64,000 nucleotides of DNA from Siderastrea siderea (lineage: Eukaryota > Cnidaria > Anthozoa > Scleractinia > Rhizangiidae), in assembly GCA_964030785.1 (NCBI GenBank), contig OZ034972.1:14889231-14953230 (forward strand). The letters are read 5' to 3'. The notes under the pieces are model-generated. The model did not search any database. It was not told where the DNA came from and worked only from the letters and a program-made list of their open reading frames with translations. This document shows positions 11,579-23,700 of this stretch, piece by piece (the stretch's first letter is position 1; each line of letters starts with the position of its first letter). Both the position numbers and the translations under genes were made by a program.

Positions 11579-11735
11579 CAGAACAAGCAGAAGACTTGAT
11601 TTGGTCAATCATTACTTGCAGTTCGTCAAAGTTAGCCACTTGAACCACCGGATTACCTTCCCCTGCTATCAAATGGAGGGTAGCCTCGTCTACGCTGCGA
11701 CCAACCCCAACGGCTACTTTTGTAACGTTCTTTTC
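11579..11735 (-). CDS. vWA domain exon 2
   Basis: Acceptor tcttttatag at 11736, donor TTCTG|gtaagt at 11578, 157 nt. Read from phase 0 it encodes KNVTKVAVGVGRSVDEATLH, then IAGEGNPVVQVANFDELQ and ends KSSACS, the normal C-terminal half of a vWA fold (central strand AVGVG and the last helix). The two vWA exons together add up to 597 nt, a whole number of codons. The phase-1 donor means more coding sequence follows downstream. Confidence 0.88.
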
Positions 11736-14700
11736 CTATAAAAGACACAGGACCATTTTTCTAATCCTCAGACGTCCAAGGCCATGTAGGGATGCCACCG
11801 TCCCTGTAAGGTCTCACTCATTTTGTTCAGGATTTTTCTAATCAGCATGTTTTCAGTAGCTGTTTTTCTATCCCTTTAAAATATTTTGAAAAGTTTGACG
11901 AGAATCGGTTGCTAGAGTTACGAGATGTAACGTCACAAATAGTCAAAATCAAGACACAAATACACCGTATTCACAAATGGCGGCTGACCTAAGGCGAGTG
12001 ACCGGCCAAACATGAAATCGAGGCGTTATAGGATAATCGCCGAAACTGAGGAAGGGCAACACATATCTGTTCAGAACGTAGTTATTGTACTTTGCGAGGG
12101 GGTTTCTCCGTCCCTAGATCATCTTTAAAGCGTTTAGGAAGTAAAAAGAAAATTAAACTTACTTGAAAGGCCTTTCAAAACTATATTCTTTCTAATGTTT
12201 TCTTTCGTTTTAGAGATATTCTAGTTAAAGTCATAAGTGCCTACAGTGTGGGGACAAATCACAAAAGAGTAGCTCTCGAAATATTGGGGCATTGTAACTG
12301 AACTTGGCACCAATTATATAACTCCAGAAAGACAAACAGTAACGCATAATGTGATGATGTCATGGCAACAGTTTAGCTTTCAGGTCTCTTTGCAAGAATG
12401 ACATTCCCTCTCTTTAGGCTTTACTCAACAATTATTCGCCGAAGGCGAAGTTAATATTGTGGAATAAGTCGAGGGGATTATTTCACAATATTCGCAAAGC
12501 CTGATGAGAATAATTGTTTTAGTATAATTGCTCAGGTGATTATCAGAGCAAATGCATTTTCTTTTTTCTTTTCTTCAGAAACATAAAAAATCACCCAGTG
12601 GCCATTTTGAAAGTTAGGCCCGGTTGAAACGTCGAATTTCACATGTGCTGAACTTAACCAAATGAGAAAAAGCTATTGTTTTTGCTCATTTGCATTAGGT
12701 TCGGCACATGTGAAATTCGACGTTTGAACCGGGCCTTAGTGCTTCAGTATTATAATCACCTTGCGCGGGGTGATTATGGCAAGACATGACGTAATCCTCG
12801 AGCAATTAGTGCGCTCGTTTCTCTAAAATCACCTGGGCAATTATACTAAAAACAAATGGTAATGCAAAGAGAGAACGGAGCCAAGACTGTTGCCATGGAA
12901 ATGGAAACATTACGATATGAACCATCTTGCGCTTTCTTAAGCCTCAACAGAGGTGCCAAGTGTCAATTATCTCAACTTAATCTGTCCAGAGATATTCTTG
13001 ATTTTGTGACTTGTCTTAATTCTGTAACCACTTGTGACGCCATCGATTTCTTATTTGCGTAATAATGAAACTTGAATATCTCTGGAACAAGAGATGATTT
13101 TTAAAAAAGGGAAAACACCACCCTACCTCATTTTACAAATAGAAGAAGAATCTGAGCTGAAAAATTACTAGCGACCTTTTTTGGCTCAAGTCTGCAATGA
13201 CAATCGCCTTGTTGTTAAAAGCGGTAAGCCTACATTGCTCGGTCGATCTGTCATGTACATCAGCCATGCAAGGTAAGGATTGTTTCCGTGTTTAACCTTA
13301 TATCCAATTTATTGTAACAAAAGCGAGAACTTGACAGTCTTTCTCTCTACAATGATTCGAGTCTTGAGATATTTAAATTTCAAATCTAAAATCTTAATTT
13401 TTCGGGGCCAAATATTTTTATAATGGAACTGTGCCAAAACAAAGTAAACATGAAGTTGGTCTTTACTTGATCGATGCTCAAGAAAATGGTAAATGTATCT
13501 TATTATGAGATCCTCACCGCAATGCAAACATATAAACACAATAATCATTCTTTGAGAGGGCAGGTTTACGTCCTTCAGTTTGTGCCTGTCTCCATCGTAA
13601 AGTTTAACGTATAAAGATTTAAGGTTGAAGGCCTGCTCGAAATATTACTCTCAGTCTTCCGGTAGGTTTTGATGTCAGTATCCTTAGGAGTCACGAACAA
13701 GTATGCGAACCGACCAGAAAACGAATTTAAGATCATCAGCCGCAAATTTATCTATGCAAAACGTACGTGATTTTTACACCTCTTCCTCCAATAAAATTGA
13801 CGCTTAACGGCGCGAGAATCGGCGTAAGAATCAGCGTGAGAATCAGCGTGAGCACTTTTTAATGCCATTTAAGTATTTTCAACGAACGCGTCCTTTTTAA
13901 ATTGATACTTCCTCATTTAGCCGAACAATTTTGTTTTAAGCTTTTTTAAACAGCTGTACCTTTGTGGGGCATTACAGATTTCTTACACTGACACCAGCAT
14001 AAGGTCGTCTGTAAATGTTACAAATTCACAACTATAAGCTTCACTTCTATACACGATACAAGGCTTAACTCCACAGGTTTTGCACATGTTTTGTTGATTT
14101 TTTCACAGGCTTTGCTAATTTAAATTGCCCTTTCCGTTGGTATCACTGATCACAATGGTTATTCTAGCCCAGTCGAAGAACACAATTTTCAACACTTGGA
14201 GGTGTTCTATTTTTTTGAATCCATTGCACTCGAAGAGATAAAACAAAGTTGCATTGTCAAAGTATGTTCCCGTGAGCTTCTACGTTTCGTTTCTGTCTTC
14301 AGCAAGGAGCAAAGTAATTAACATTAGGACTTAAACTCATCCAGAATAAATTCTGGAACCTGTGCTAATTTCTCTGCAAGTTTGCGCATGAAAACAGGAG
14401 ATTTACTTACTTATAATGATAGGTACTTGCAGGTTTCCAGATTTTTTTTGGGGGGGGGGGTGGGGGTCCGCCAGCTGTGAATACGGTGTGTTGGGAATCA
14501 AAATTAAAACTTAAGTTGACCTGCCTTGAATTCTTTGTTAATGGTATCAGCAAATTCCTTGAAATCAACTTTTGCCTTTTTTGGAATATTTGGTTTTCCA
14601 TCTGTCAGGACTATCAAGATATTGGGTTTGTCGGGTCTGTCTCCTCCTGACTCGGTGAACAACTTGTCCCTCGCCATTTCCAAAGCCAGGTCAGTTCGAG

Positions 14701-17700
14701 TTTTAAATGCCATTGTTAATGGTTCGCTGGCTAATTTCGCCAACAGGGCGTCCTTTTCGTAGTATTCTGAGTCAGCGAAGCTGAACACCAATTTTGCGTT
14801 ATTGTTAAACGTAATGAAGCCAAAGTGATCTCGGTCAGGTGCCGGGTTGAATTTCTGGACCAGGCTGCCCAAGAACTTAATAACAGTTCTGAGGTTGCGT
14901 ACTTTAACGCTTCTTGATTTGTCAAGTATGATTCCAATGTCGAGTCCTTCTGTACAAGGCACGGCTGTGGAAGGAAAGTCACGGTTAATCTTATTTTCCT
15001 CTATTATTTTATAGGTTGGCCTCTTCACAAATAAACACAGACGTTCAGTCCTCAAATGTACTATTAAAATCAAATGATAAAACAAGAAAACACATTTAGC
15101 ATCCTTTGGATTATACAACGGCTTTCTAGAGCTGAAGTTCCAGTTCATGTATTGACACTCACTGTTGTAAGTAGGTACAAGATATGTAAATACGAAAGTA
15201 AGTTCTAACAACGTTTATACAATCCTGAGAAGTTTTTAATAAAAGTATGTCATTTTTATTAAAATGTGTCTCAGAAGTGATACTGTTTACGTTAGTTTAT
15301 GATTCGAGCCCTTTCAGAGTTAGTGCGTTCTAGCGAATGTGTACAAAGCACGTGATTTATTTCGACCACATGAATAAGAAGCAAGTAGATTGCTCGGGTG
15401 TGAAATTTTCTTACCAAAGTTTCGCGTTTAATGATTTCTCAGCTATCTGCACGCGCCCCTGGAAGCCATTTGACCAAAGCGCGTGCAAATAGCGGTAGAT
15501 TCATCAACCATTGAATAAAACCTTCGGGTCAACAATAAATTCAACGTTGGCAGTGTTGGTGCAATCCACTAATATTTTCAGCGAATTTAGTCCTCTGCCG
15601 TTCTACTTGGGCTTACTAAAGTATGTGAACGCTGAGATACATGTGAGTGGGATTATTAACTGATAGAATTACTAATAAATCGGAAAAAGTAATTTGATTA
15701 ATGCACATGCGCCGAGCCGTGAACCTGTCCCTTTAAACTACAGCATGGCGTTACATCGCCCCTCTTGAAAGAAAAACAACACTTGAACGGGAAAAAATTG
15801 ATAACCAATAAGTTTAGTTGTTATAATCACTGAATAAAAAACACCTAACTGTGTTTTAAATGACAAGACAAGTCAAATTTAGTTTTACAGTCAGCATGCC
15901 ATGCCGCTTGTGACACGCTTCACTGGCTCCTTAACAAAGGCACAAACGAGGCTGCTGAAGGAACAGAGGTGGACCCCTCAGCTATGCTTAATTGGGCGTC
16001 TGACGTGGAACAGCAGCGGGATTAGCACTCTTGTTAGTTGGATGCAAAATTTCTTCAGCCTCGAGGGAGAAAGGGACTCTGGTTGTTCTCATGGTGTAAC
16101 AAGCAGACCATGGCGGTTGCGTCCGTAAATAAGTCCATAGCATCGGTGTAAGCGGCAGGGAAGTTTCTTTCCGAGAATTTCAGGCGAGCAAATACTTTGT
16201 CCGGTTTGTACACCACTGCGAACGGGTATTTCAGTCTCAGTTCTAATATAAGTGGGCTGACAGTCGCAGCATTTGATCTTATAAACTGCTCCCTGTCTGT
16301 CACTTGGTTCGTATTTGACGTCCTTAACTTGAATAGTTGTCGCAAAGTAGTGGTAGGTTTTTGAACAGCACGGATGTTGTAGGGTTGAAGGAGGTATAGT
16401 TGCAGTAGTAACAGGCGTCGAGTTAGTGTTGGTAACGTAGGTTCAGAGTTCCTTGATCAAGGCCTGTAAGTGTTGCGTGTAACACAGCCCTGTTTGTAAC
16501 TGTTCTTGCTAAAAACGTTGTCGAAGTACTTGATTTCGTCCGGTTAAACTGTCAGGTGTGTCACAAACTAGTTGCGCTCGTCTCATCAAGGTCCGTACGC
16601 GGGAGGTTTGCTCAGCATGAGAAAAGCGCAAGAGTGCTTATCCATAACTCTGATAATGCAAAGCTGTGCCATTTGCCGTTTTGTTTTGTAACATAGCTTC
16701 GGGTGGTTACCGCAGCTTTTCTGATTTTCACACAACCCCCGCGTGCTAAGATTTTTTGCGCGTGTAATACTTGCGCAATCATCGTAAAAAGCTGAAAAGA
16801 ATTCTCATCACCTGTGCTGTACGAATTGCATGTGGAATACTTTGCAAACCTCTATCATGAGAGGACAGGTTATCATGTAGTTTTTCTACCACAGGGTGAT
16901 TGTAACATAATCAGTTTACGTTGTTCTAACGCACCACTTTGCGTCACATCACCGCGCGCCGAAATTGTATGCATTCGTCAAAGCGCACCCATGGGCATAA
17001 AATAAAGGAATGTTTAACCAATCAGATAGGGCACTCAGTTTAGTTAAGTAGTGTAATAAAGCGAAATTTCGTCACTAAGAAAAAATGTGCGCCAATTAAA
17101 TTACAGCATAAAGTTACAGTTTACACAGCTGACTTTTTACGTTATAGTATGGTCTTCCTTAAAAAACTTTCAAGCATTTGTCGTTTGGTGATCACAAGAA
17201 AGCCTTCCTAGGGGTACAGTCCTGACACAATATTGAGAAATCTCCCGACCTCGCCGCACAGAATAAAATGACTGACAACTATAAACTTGTAAAAGCGTAT
17301 GACACAATAAACTTGTATTGTTTCGTGTCGTATCGTATCGTATTGTATTGTAACTAAGAATAACGTAAACTTACGGCAGTCTTTTTCTTTGCATGGAACT
17401 GTCTTTTTAGCTGGTCCCAGGTCACTGCAGTCCTTTCCACCGTAGGATGGAGGGGGGTTGGTACAAGTTCTTGTATATGTCTTTACTCCTTCTCCACATG
17501 TCTCACTACATTCAGAAATCGTCCACTTAGTGTAGTTACCGTCCACAGCTGTGTAAGAACGTTATAAGAACGGTAGCGTTATGGTAACGGTAACGTTAGC
17601 TTTTCTTGCATTTTTGGTTTGTTTGTTCAGTTTCAACAAACCTATTAGCGTTTGGGAACTTGAACTCATGTTCGTGCGGCCAAAAAAATTTATGGTTTAG

Positions 17701-20700
17701 TCTGGTATACACCAGGACAAGAGGTCCTGGCTTTAACGAAATGAAACACCATTCGGACAATGTTCAATCGAAGACTGTCTTTACTGTCTTTTCTGCTACT
17801 ATGCCCAGTCACCTGCGGCTCTACAATCTTTATTTACCAAAAGCATTCCTGTGTTTAATTTTAGAAGAAAAATGATCTTCTCTTTGCCTAAGCCAAGATC
17901 AGATATTTTAAAGAAATCAATCTCTTATCAGGCTGCTGCCATGTGGAACTCCTTAGACAAAAGCACAAGAGCTGCTGACAGTTTAAGAATTTTAAGAATT
18001 TTAAGTGAAATTTTATGGTACAATTAATTGATAGTTAATTCTAATGTTTATTACCATTATCATTATTATTATTATTATTAGCATTAGTATTAGCATTAGT
18101 AAGTAATTTTTTGTTGCCTACTTCCTCTCCAATCCGATCACTTTTCTCTGTTTTAGAGTTATCCGCTTGACCCATAGCGTCTTTATTGTTCATTTCCGAT
18201 AGCGTAATTCATAGCCTGTTCCCTTTTTCAAGAAATTGTTACTCCTATCGTTCTCTTATTAGTACATATACATAGATAAGCTATTTTCAGAATTTGTGCC
18301 GATCGTTTCAGTCAAAAGAAGCAATATTCAGCTAAGCAAGGAAAAGGTAATCTCACTGACCAAAACAGTCAAGAAATCCAATTTGTGCAAGAAGTAGGCT
18401 TCCCTCCTTACAGGTTTCCAATGGTGAAAAAAAAATTCATTGCTTAAAAAAGATGCCTTTTGTAGGAAAAGAAACGATAGTCAACACACATAGGAACAAT
18501 CTGAATCTTACGGCATTCTCGTTCTTTGCACGGCACTTTCTTTTCAGCTGGTCCCAGATCAGTGCAGTCCTTTCCACCGTAGGACGGAGGGGGATTGGTA
18601 CAAGTTCTTGTATATGTCTTTACTCCTTCTCCACAGCTCACGCTGCATTGAGAAATCGTCCACTTAGTGTAGTTACCATCCACAGCTGTATAAAATGGCC
18701 ATTAGAACGTTAGCATTCCTTGCCCTGTTTGTTCAGTTTACACAAGCCTGTTGACACTAGTATACACTATCATCATACCTCCTCATTATAACATTTTTAC
18801 GTATTTCCTAAAAGTAAATAAGAAAGATACTTTATTCGAAACGTATGTAGAAATGCAACTCGCTTGCTAAGCGAAGAGGTACCAAGACTCTGGGTAGTTT
18901 TTCAAATCTTTATTCCATGGCTGCTTGCATCTTACGATTGACCTTAGAGACTACATCTCTTAGTATCATTGAGCCTTTACACTCTTATCTAACCTCTGTC
19001 ATATAACAAGCTGACTACAACCGCTAGTGCAACTAGTTATATACCGTAACTGTAGACATGTTTAAGTTTCCTAGGCGTGGGAACCGAAAGGCTCTAATTC
19101 AACACGACAAAACCCTTAACTAAGCAAACCAAACATACCACTCGGACAAAGGAAGCGTAACTGAAACCAACCAATAGAGAACAGTTAAGTCGACTACCCT
19201 CCTCAAAAACTAGCCTAGACTTTCACTCTAGTGAGGGTTCACACCAAACTCAATGAGAACTTCCAAGCATGTCCACTGTACGAAAATTACTCGAAGACAA
19301 AATTAATCGTTGAAATAGATTGGACACCCGTATACATGTGCGGGCTAACCTAGACCTTAAACGACCTTCAGCCCCAAGAGTAGCAGGACGGTCTAAACAA
19401 CTGACGTAACGCAATTAATATAACAGATTTACTCTAACGAAGGGCTAACGCTCGAAACATCACCTTTCGATCTCTTTACGGTGGCCAATTTACCTTATCA
19501 ACTAAGTTGATAAATCCAAAATTTTGTGTTTCACGTCCCCACCGATCGACGCAGCACCATAGCTTCTTTAGAAACTAACACCCTTGTTTGTTTGTAAAAT
19601 AACAGACATTCAAGCTTCACCACACGTATACATTGCAGCCAAAGACTAAGTTACGTATTGCATGCATTCTCTTTAATCCATCATTTTTTTTAGAGTTAGC
19701 GGCTTCATCCAAAACGGCCTTGTTACTTATTTCCAATAGCATGGTGAATGTACCGCTTTCATTTCATTGGTACACTACAAATTGACGACTGACAACAACT
19801 AAGGATAACGTAAACTTACGGCAGTCTCTTTCTTTGCATGGAACGGTCTTATTAGCTGGCCCCAGGTCGCTACAGTCTTTTCCACCGTAGGACGGAGGGG
19901 GGTTGGTACAAGTTCTTGTATATGTCTTTACTCCTTCTCCACATGTCACACTACATTCAGAAATCGTCCACTTAGTGTAGTTACCGTCTACAGCTGTAAA
20001 AAAAATGCTTCTTCTTGTTAGTGTTCAATATATTTGTTTACTTTTAGCCGTCTCATAAGCCTCAACTGCTGTTGGCAACTATTTATCTTTTGCCCCGTTA
20101 ACAATATGTGAGCTATTGGAGCCCGACCAATGGCAGTATAATACTCAGTACCAGTTAGTAAATCATTAACTCGATCAGCTCCGAACATGGGGCTAGTTGC
20201 TTATCTCTCAATATCACTCTTAGTTCCCTTACAACCTGTGTACATGCCTATGTAAGATGTTGTTGTTACATAATCGCTTGGTTGTCGTTCATTAGTCTTA
20301 ATGCGAAGGATTGTAACTCCTGTTCAATCAAACAGGAACATTTTATCCGCTTTTTTCAGTTTTAATGGTTGTTATTTGTCAGCTTTCTTGCTTTGCCCTG
20401 CCAAATAATCTGCTTGGTTTCAACTCAGTTTGTTGATTTTTTTGGCTGACAATCATCTTACAGCTGGCAACTACATCACTTTTTTTCCCGCAATACGTCT
20501 TGTCATCTTTTAGTCAGTAAACTCCATCGAAGGTACAAGATGTGAACGAAGCACGTGGTCTATTAGCGACTGAGGAATTATCAAACGATAAACACTCAGC
20601 GTGCACTCTTGAGTTTAAAGGATGCATGCGGGAGAACTACTAAGCGTGAAAGCAGCGTAAAGCGAACTTTCCGAATACATCCATAACTCGTTAATACACT

Positions 20701-23700
20701 GTTGTGGTGTTTACCATTTGCTTTAGAATACAACGTCAGGAGGATTGCCGCCAATTCTCTAATTAAGACGGAACCGCCCGTCCTAAGATTTTCTATCTGA
20801 CGCTAATTTTGCACGTGTAATACTTGCACAATCATCACAATATCGCATAATCCTCTGCTGCTCTCGGTTCAGTGTTGCACTGTTACCTTTTTATCATATA
20901 ACTCCTGTTCCTGTTCCTGAAAATTCCCATCAACATTTAATCCACCTTTTTTGGTTTTGAAAGTAAGCTTCATAAATATGGCGCCACTGTGGCTGACTCT
21001 GACCACGTTAACACCCATATTTAAACACACTTGCAAGACAAAAGATTCGCGAGTTACAGTCTGTTTAGCATGTTTCATATAAGGCAAAAAACGTCAAGGA
21101 AAAAATACTAGTTTAAGTTACTGGCGACAACAAATGCATCGAACAACTGTTTTAGGGACAGTATGTGCTTATTTGCAAAGCAGAGCCTTTTTAGAGCCTG
21201 TGCAAGAAATTGCATTTATCGTGTCCTTAGAGATAAGGCAGGCTCCCCAGCACGAGCCTTAGGCAAACTCACCGACCAAAAAAAACCATTCATAAAATGC
21301 AGGCCTAGTTTCCAGCACAGGAGGTCTTTGGTTAAAGAAGCCCCGTTAAAAAAAAATGCCTTATGGCCAAAAGGCCTTTAAAGTGAAGAATATACAGGAA
21401 TAGTTTGAACTCACGGCATTCTCTTTCTTTGCATGGAACTAACTTTGTAGCTGGCCCCAGGTCACTACAATTCTTTCCGCCGTTGGATGGCGGTGGATTG
21501 GTACAAGTTCTTGTATATGTCTTTACTCCTTCTCCACACGACGTACTGCATTCAGAAATTGTCCACTCAGTGTAATTTCCGTCCACGGGTGGAGGTGGAG
21601 CTGAAAATTTAAAAAAGTAATTTTCTTTTACAAATGTATATAATTAATTAAGGAGGAGTTCGTTGTATTGCAATTATGCGCTGCTAGACGTTACGGCATG
21701 ATACGAAAGTCTGAGCTATACAAATATACGGGCCGTTTAATTTTAGAGGGATGAACCCATCGGGGATTGGGTTTTGTTGAGTGGAGAGGTGTCGTTACAG
21801 GGGAGTGACCGTGACGGGAGGTTCGACTGTACTTGAAACAACATGATAATAGACTTACTTGGAACTGGAACACTTGTGCTCACAGATGCTGGGGAACTTG
21901 AAACCATACTTGACATGCTCGAGCTGATAGACGATGAGCAGCTTGAAGACATGCTTAATGATGAAGACACACTCGGGCTGACAGAGGAGGAACTTGAAGG
22001 CATACCTGATGACGCTGACATACTCGTACTAATAGACAAGGAGCAGCTTGAAGATATACTTGATGGCACTGACATGCTCAGGCTGACAGAGGAGGAACTT
22101 GAAGGCATGTTTGATGACGCTGACATACTCGTACTACCAGTAATAGATGAGGAGCAGCTTGAAGACACACTTGATGACACTGACATGCTCGGGCTGACAG
22201 AGGAGGAACTTGAGGCCATACTTGACGACGCTGACATACTCGTACTAATAGATGAAGAGCAGCTTGAAAACATACTTGTGGACACTGACATGCTCGGGCT
22301 GACAGAGGAGGAACTTGAAGGCATGTTTGATGACGCTGACATACTCGTACTAATAGATGAGGAGCAGCTGCAGCTTGAAGACATACTTGTTGGCACTGAC
22401 ATGCTTGGGCTGACAGAGGAGGAACTTGAAGGCATGCCTGATGACGCTAACATACTCGTACTAATAGATGAGGAGCAGCTTGAGGACATACTTGACGATG
22501 CTGACATGCTTGGGCTGACAGAGGAGGAACTTGAAGGCATACTTGATGACGAAGACACACTCGGACTAATAGAGGAGAAGCAGCTTGAGGACATACTTGA
22601 TGACGCTGACATGCTTGGACTGATAGAAGAAGAACTTGAAGTCATACTTGACGACGCTGACATGCTCCGGCTGACAGAGGAAGAACTTGAAGCCATACTT
22701 GACGACGCTGGCATGCTCGGACTGATAGAAGAGGAACTTGAAGCCATACTTGATGACTCTGACATGCTCCGGCTGACAGAGGAAGAACTTGAAGCCATAC
22801 TTGACGACGCTGACATGCTTGTGCTGATAGAAGAGGAACTTGAAGCCATACTTGACGATGATGACATGCTCGGGCTGATGGAAGAGGAACTTGAAGCCAT
22901 ACTTGACGATGATGACATGCTCGGACTGATGGAGGAGAAACTTGAAGCCATACTTGATGACTCTGACATGCTCGGGCTGATGGAGGAGGAACTTGAAGCC
23001 ATACTCGACGACGCTGACACACTCAGGCTGATAGAGGAGGAGCAGCTTGAAGACATACTTGATGACGCCGACATGCTTGGGCTGATAGAGGAAGAACTTG
23101 AAGCCATACTTGATGATGCTGACATGCTCGGACTGGTAGAAGAGGAACTTGAAGCCATACTTGACGATGATGACATGCTGGGGCTGATGGAGGAGGAACT
23201 TGAAGCCATACTTAATGACCCTGACATGCTTGGGCTGATAGAGGAGGAACTTGAAGCCATACTTGATGACTCTGACACACTCAGGCTGATAGAGGAGGAG
23301 CAGCTTGCGGACATACTTGATGACGCCGACATGCTTGGGCTGATAGAGGAAGAACTTGAAGCCGTACTTGATGACGCTGACGTGCTTGGACTGGTAGAAG
23401 AGGAACTTGAAGCCATACTTGACGATGATGACATGCTCGGGCTGATGGAGGAGGAACTTGAAGCCGTACTTGACGGTGATGACATGCTTGGGCTGATGGA
23501 GGAGGAACTTGAAGCCATACTTGACGATGATGATATGCTCGGACTGATGGAGGAGGAACTTGAAGCCATACTTGACGACGATGACATGCTTGGGCTGATG
23601 GAGGAGGAGCTGGAAGCCATACTTGACGATGATGACATGCTCGGGCTGATGGAGGAGGAACTTGAAGCCATACTTGACGATGATGACATGCTTGGGCTGA

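Larger units (their letters stand above)
11736..14524 (-). other. Intron inside vWA domain, with fold-back elements
   Basis: This 2.8-kb interval separates the two vWA exons. It holds the paired fold-back elements at 12429-12851, a short repeat of gagaatcagcgt at about 13812-13855, and a run of G at about 14451-14466. No further exon was recognised. Confidence 0.6.
14965..17374 (-). other. Intron between TSP1 exon 4 and vWA, with retroelement debris
   Basis: The interval contains an orphan coding-like fragment at 15895-16026 (separate entry) and an old Penelope-like fragment at 16245-16610. Sequence at about 16730-16790 (gtgctaagatttttt, gtgtaatacttgcgcaatcat) resembles 20780-20840 next to TSP1 exon 1, so introns were duplicated with the exons. 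Confidence 0.5.
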
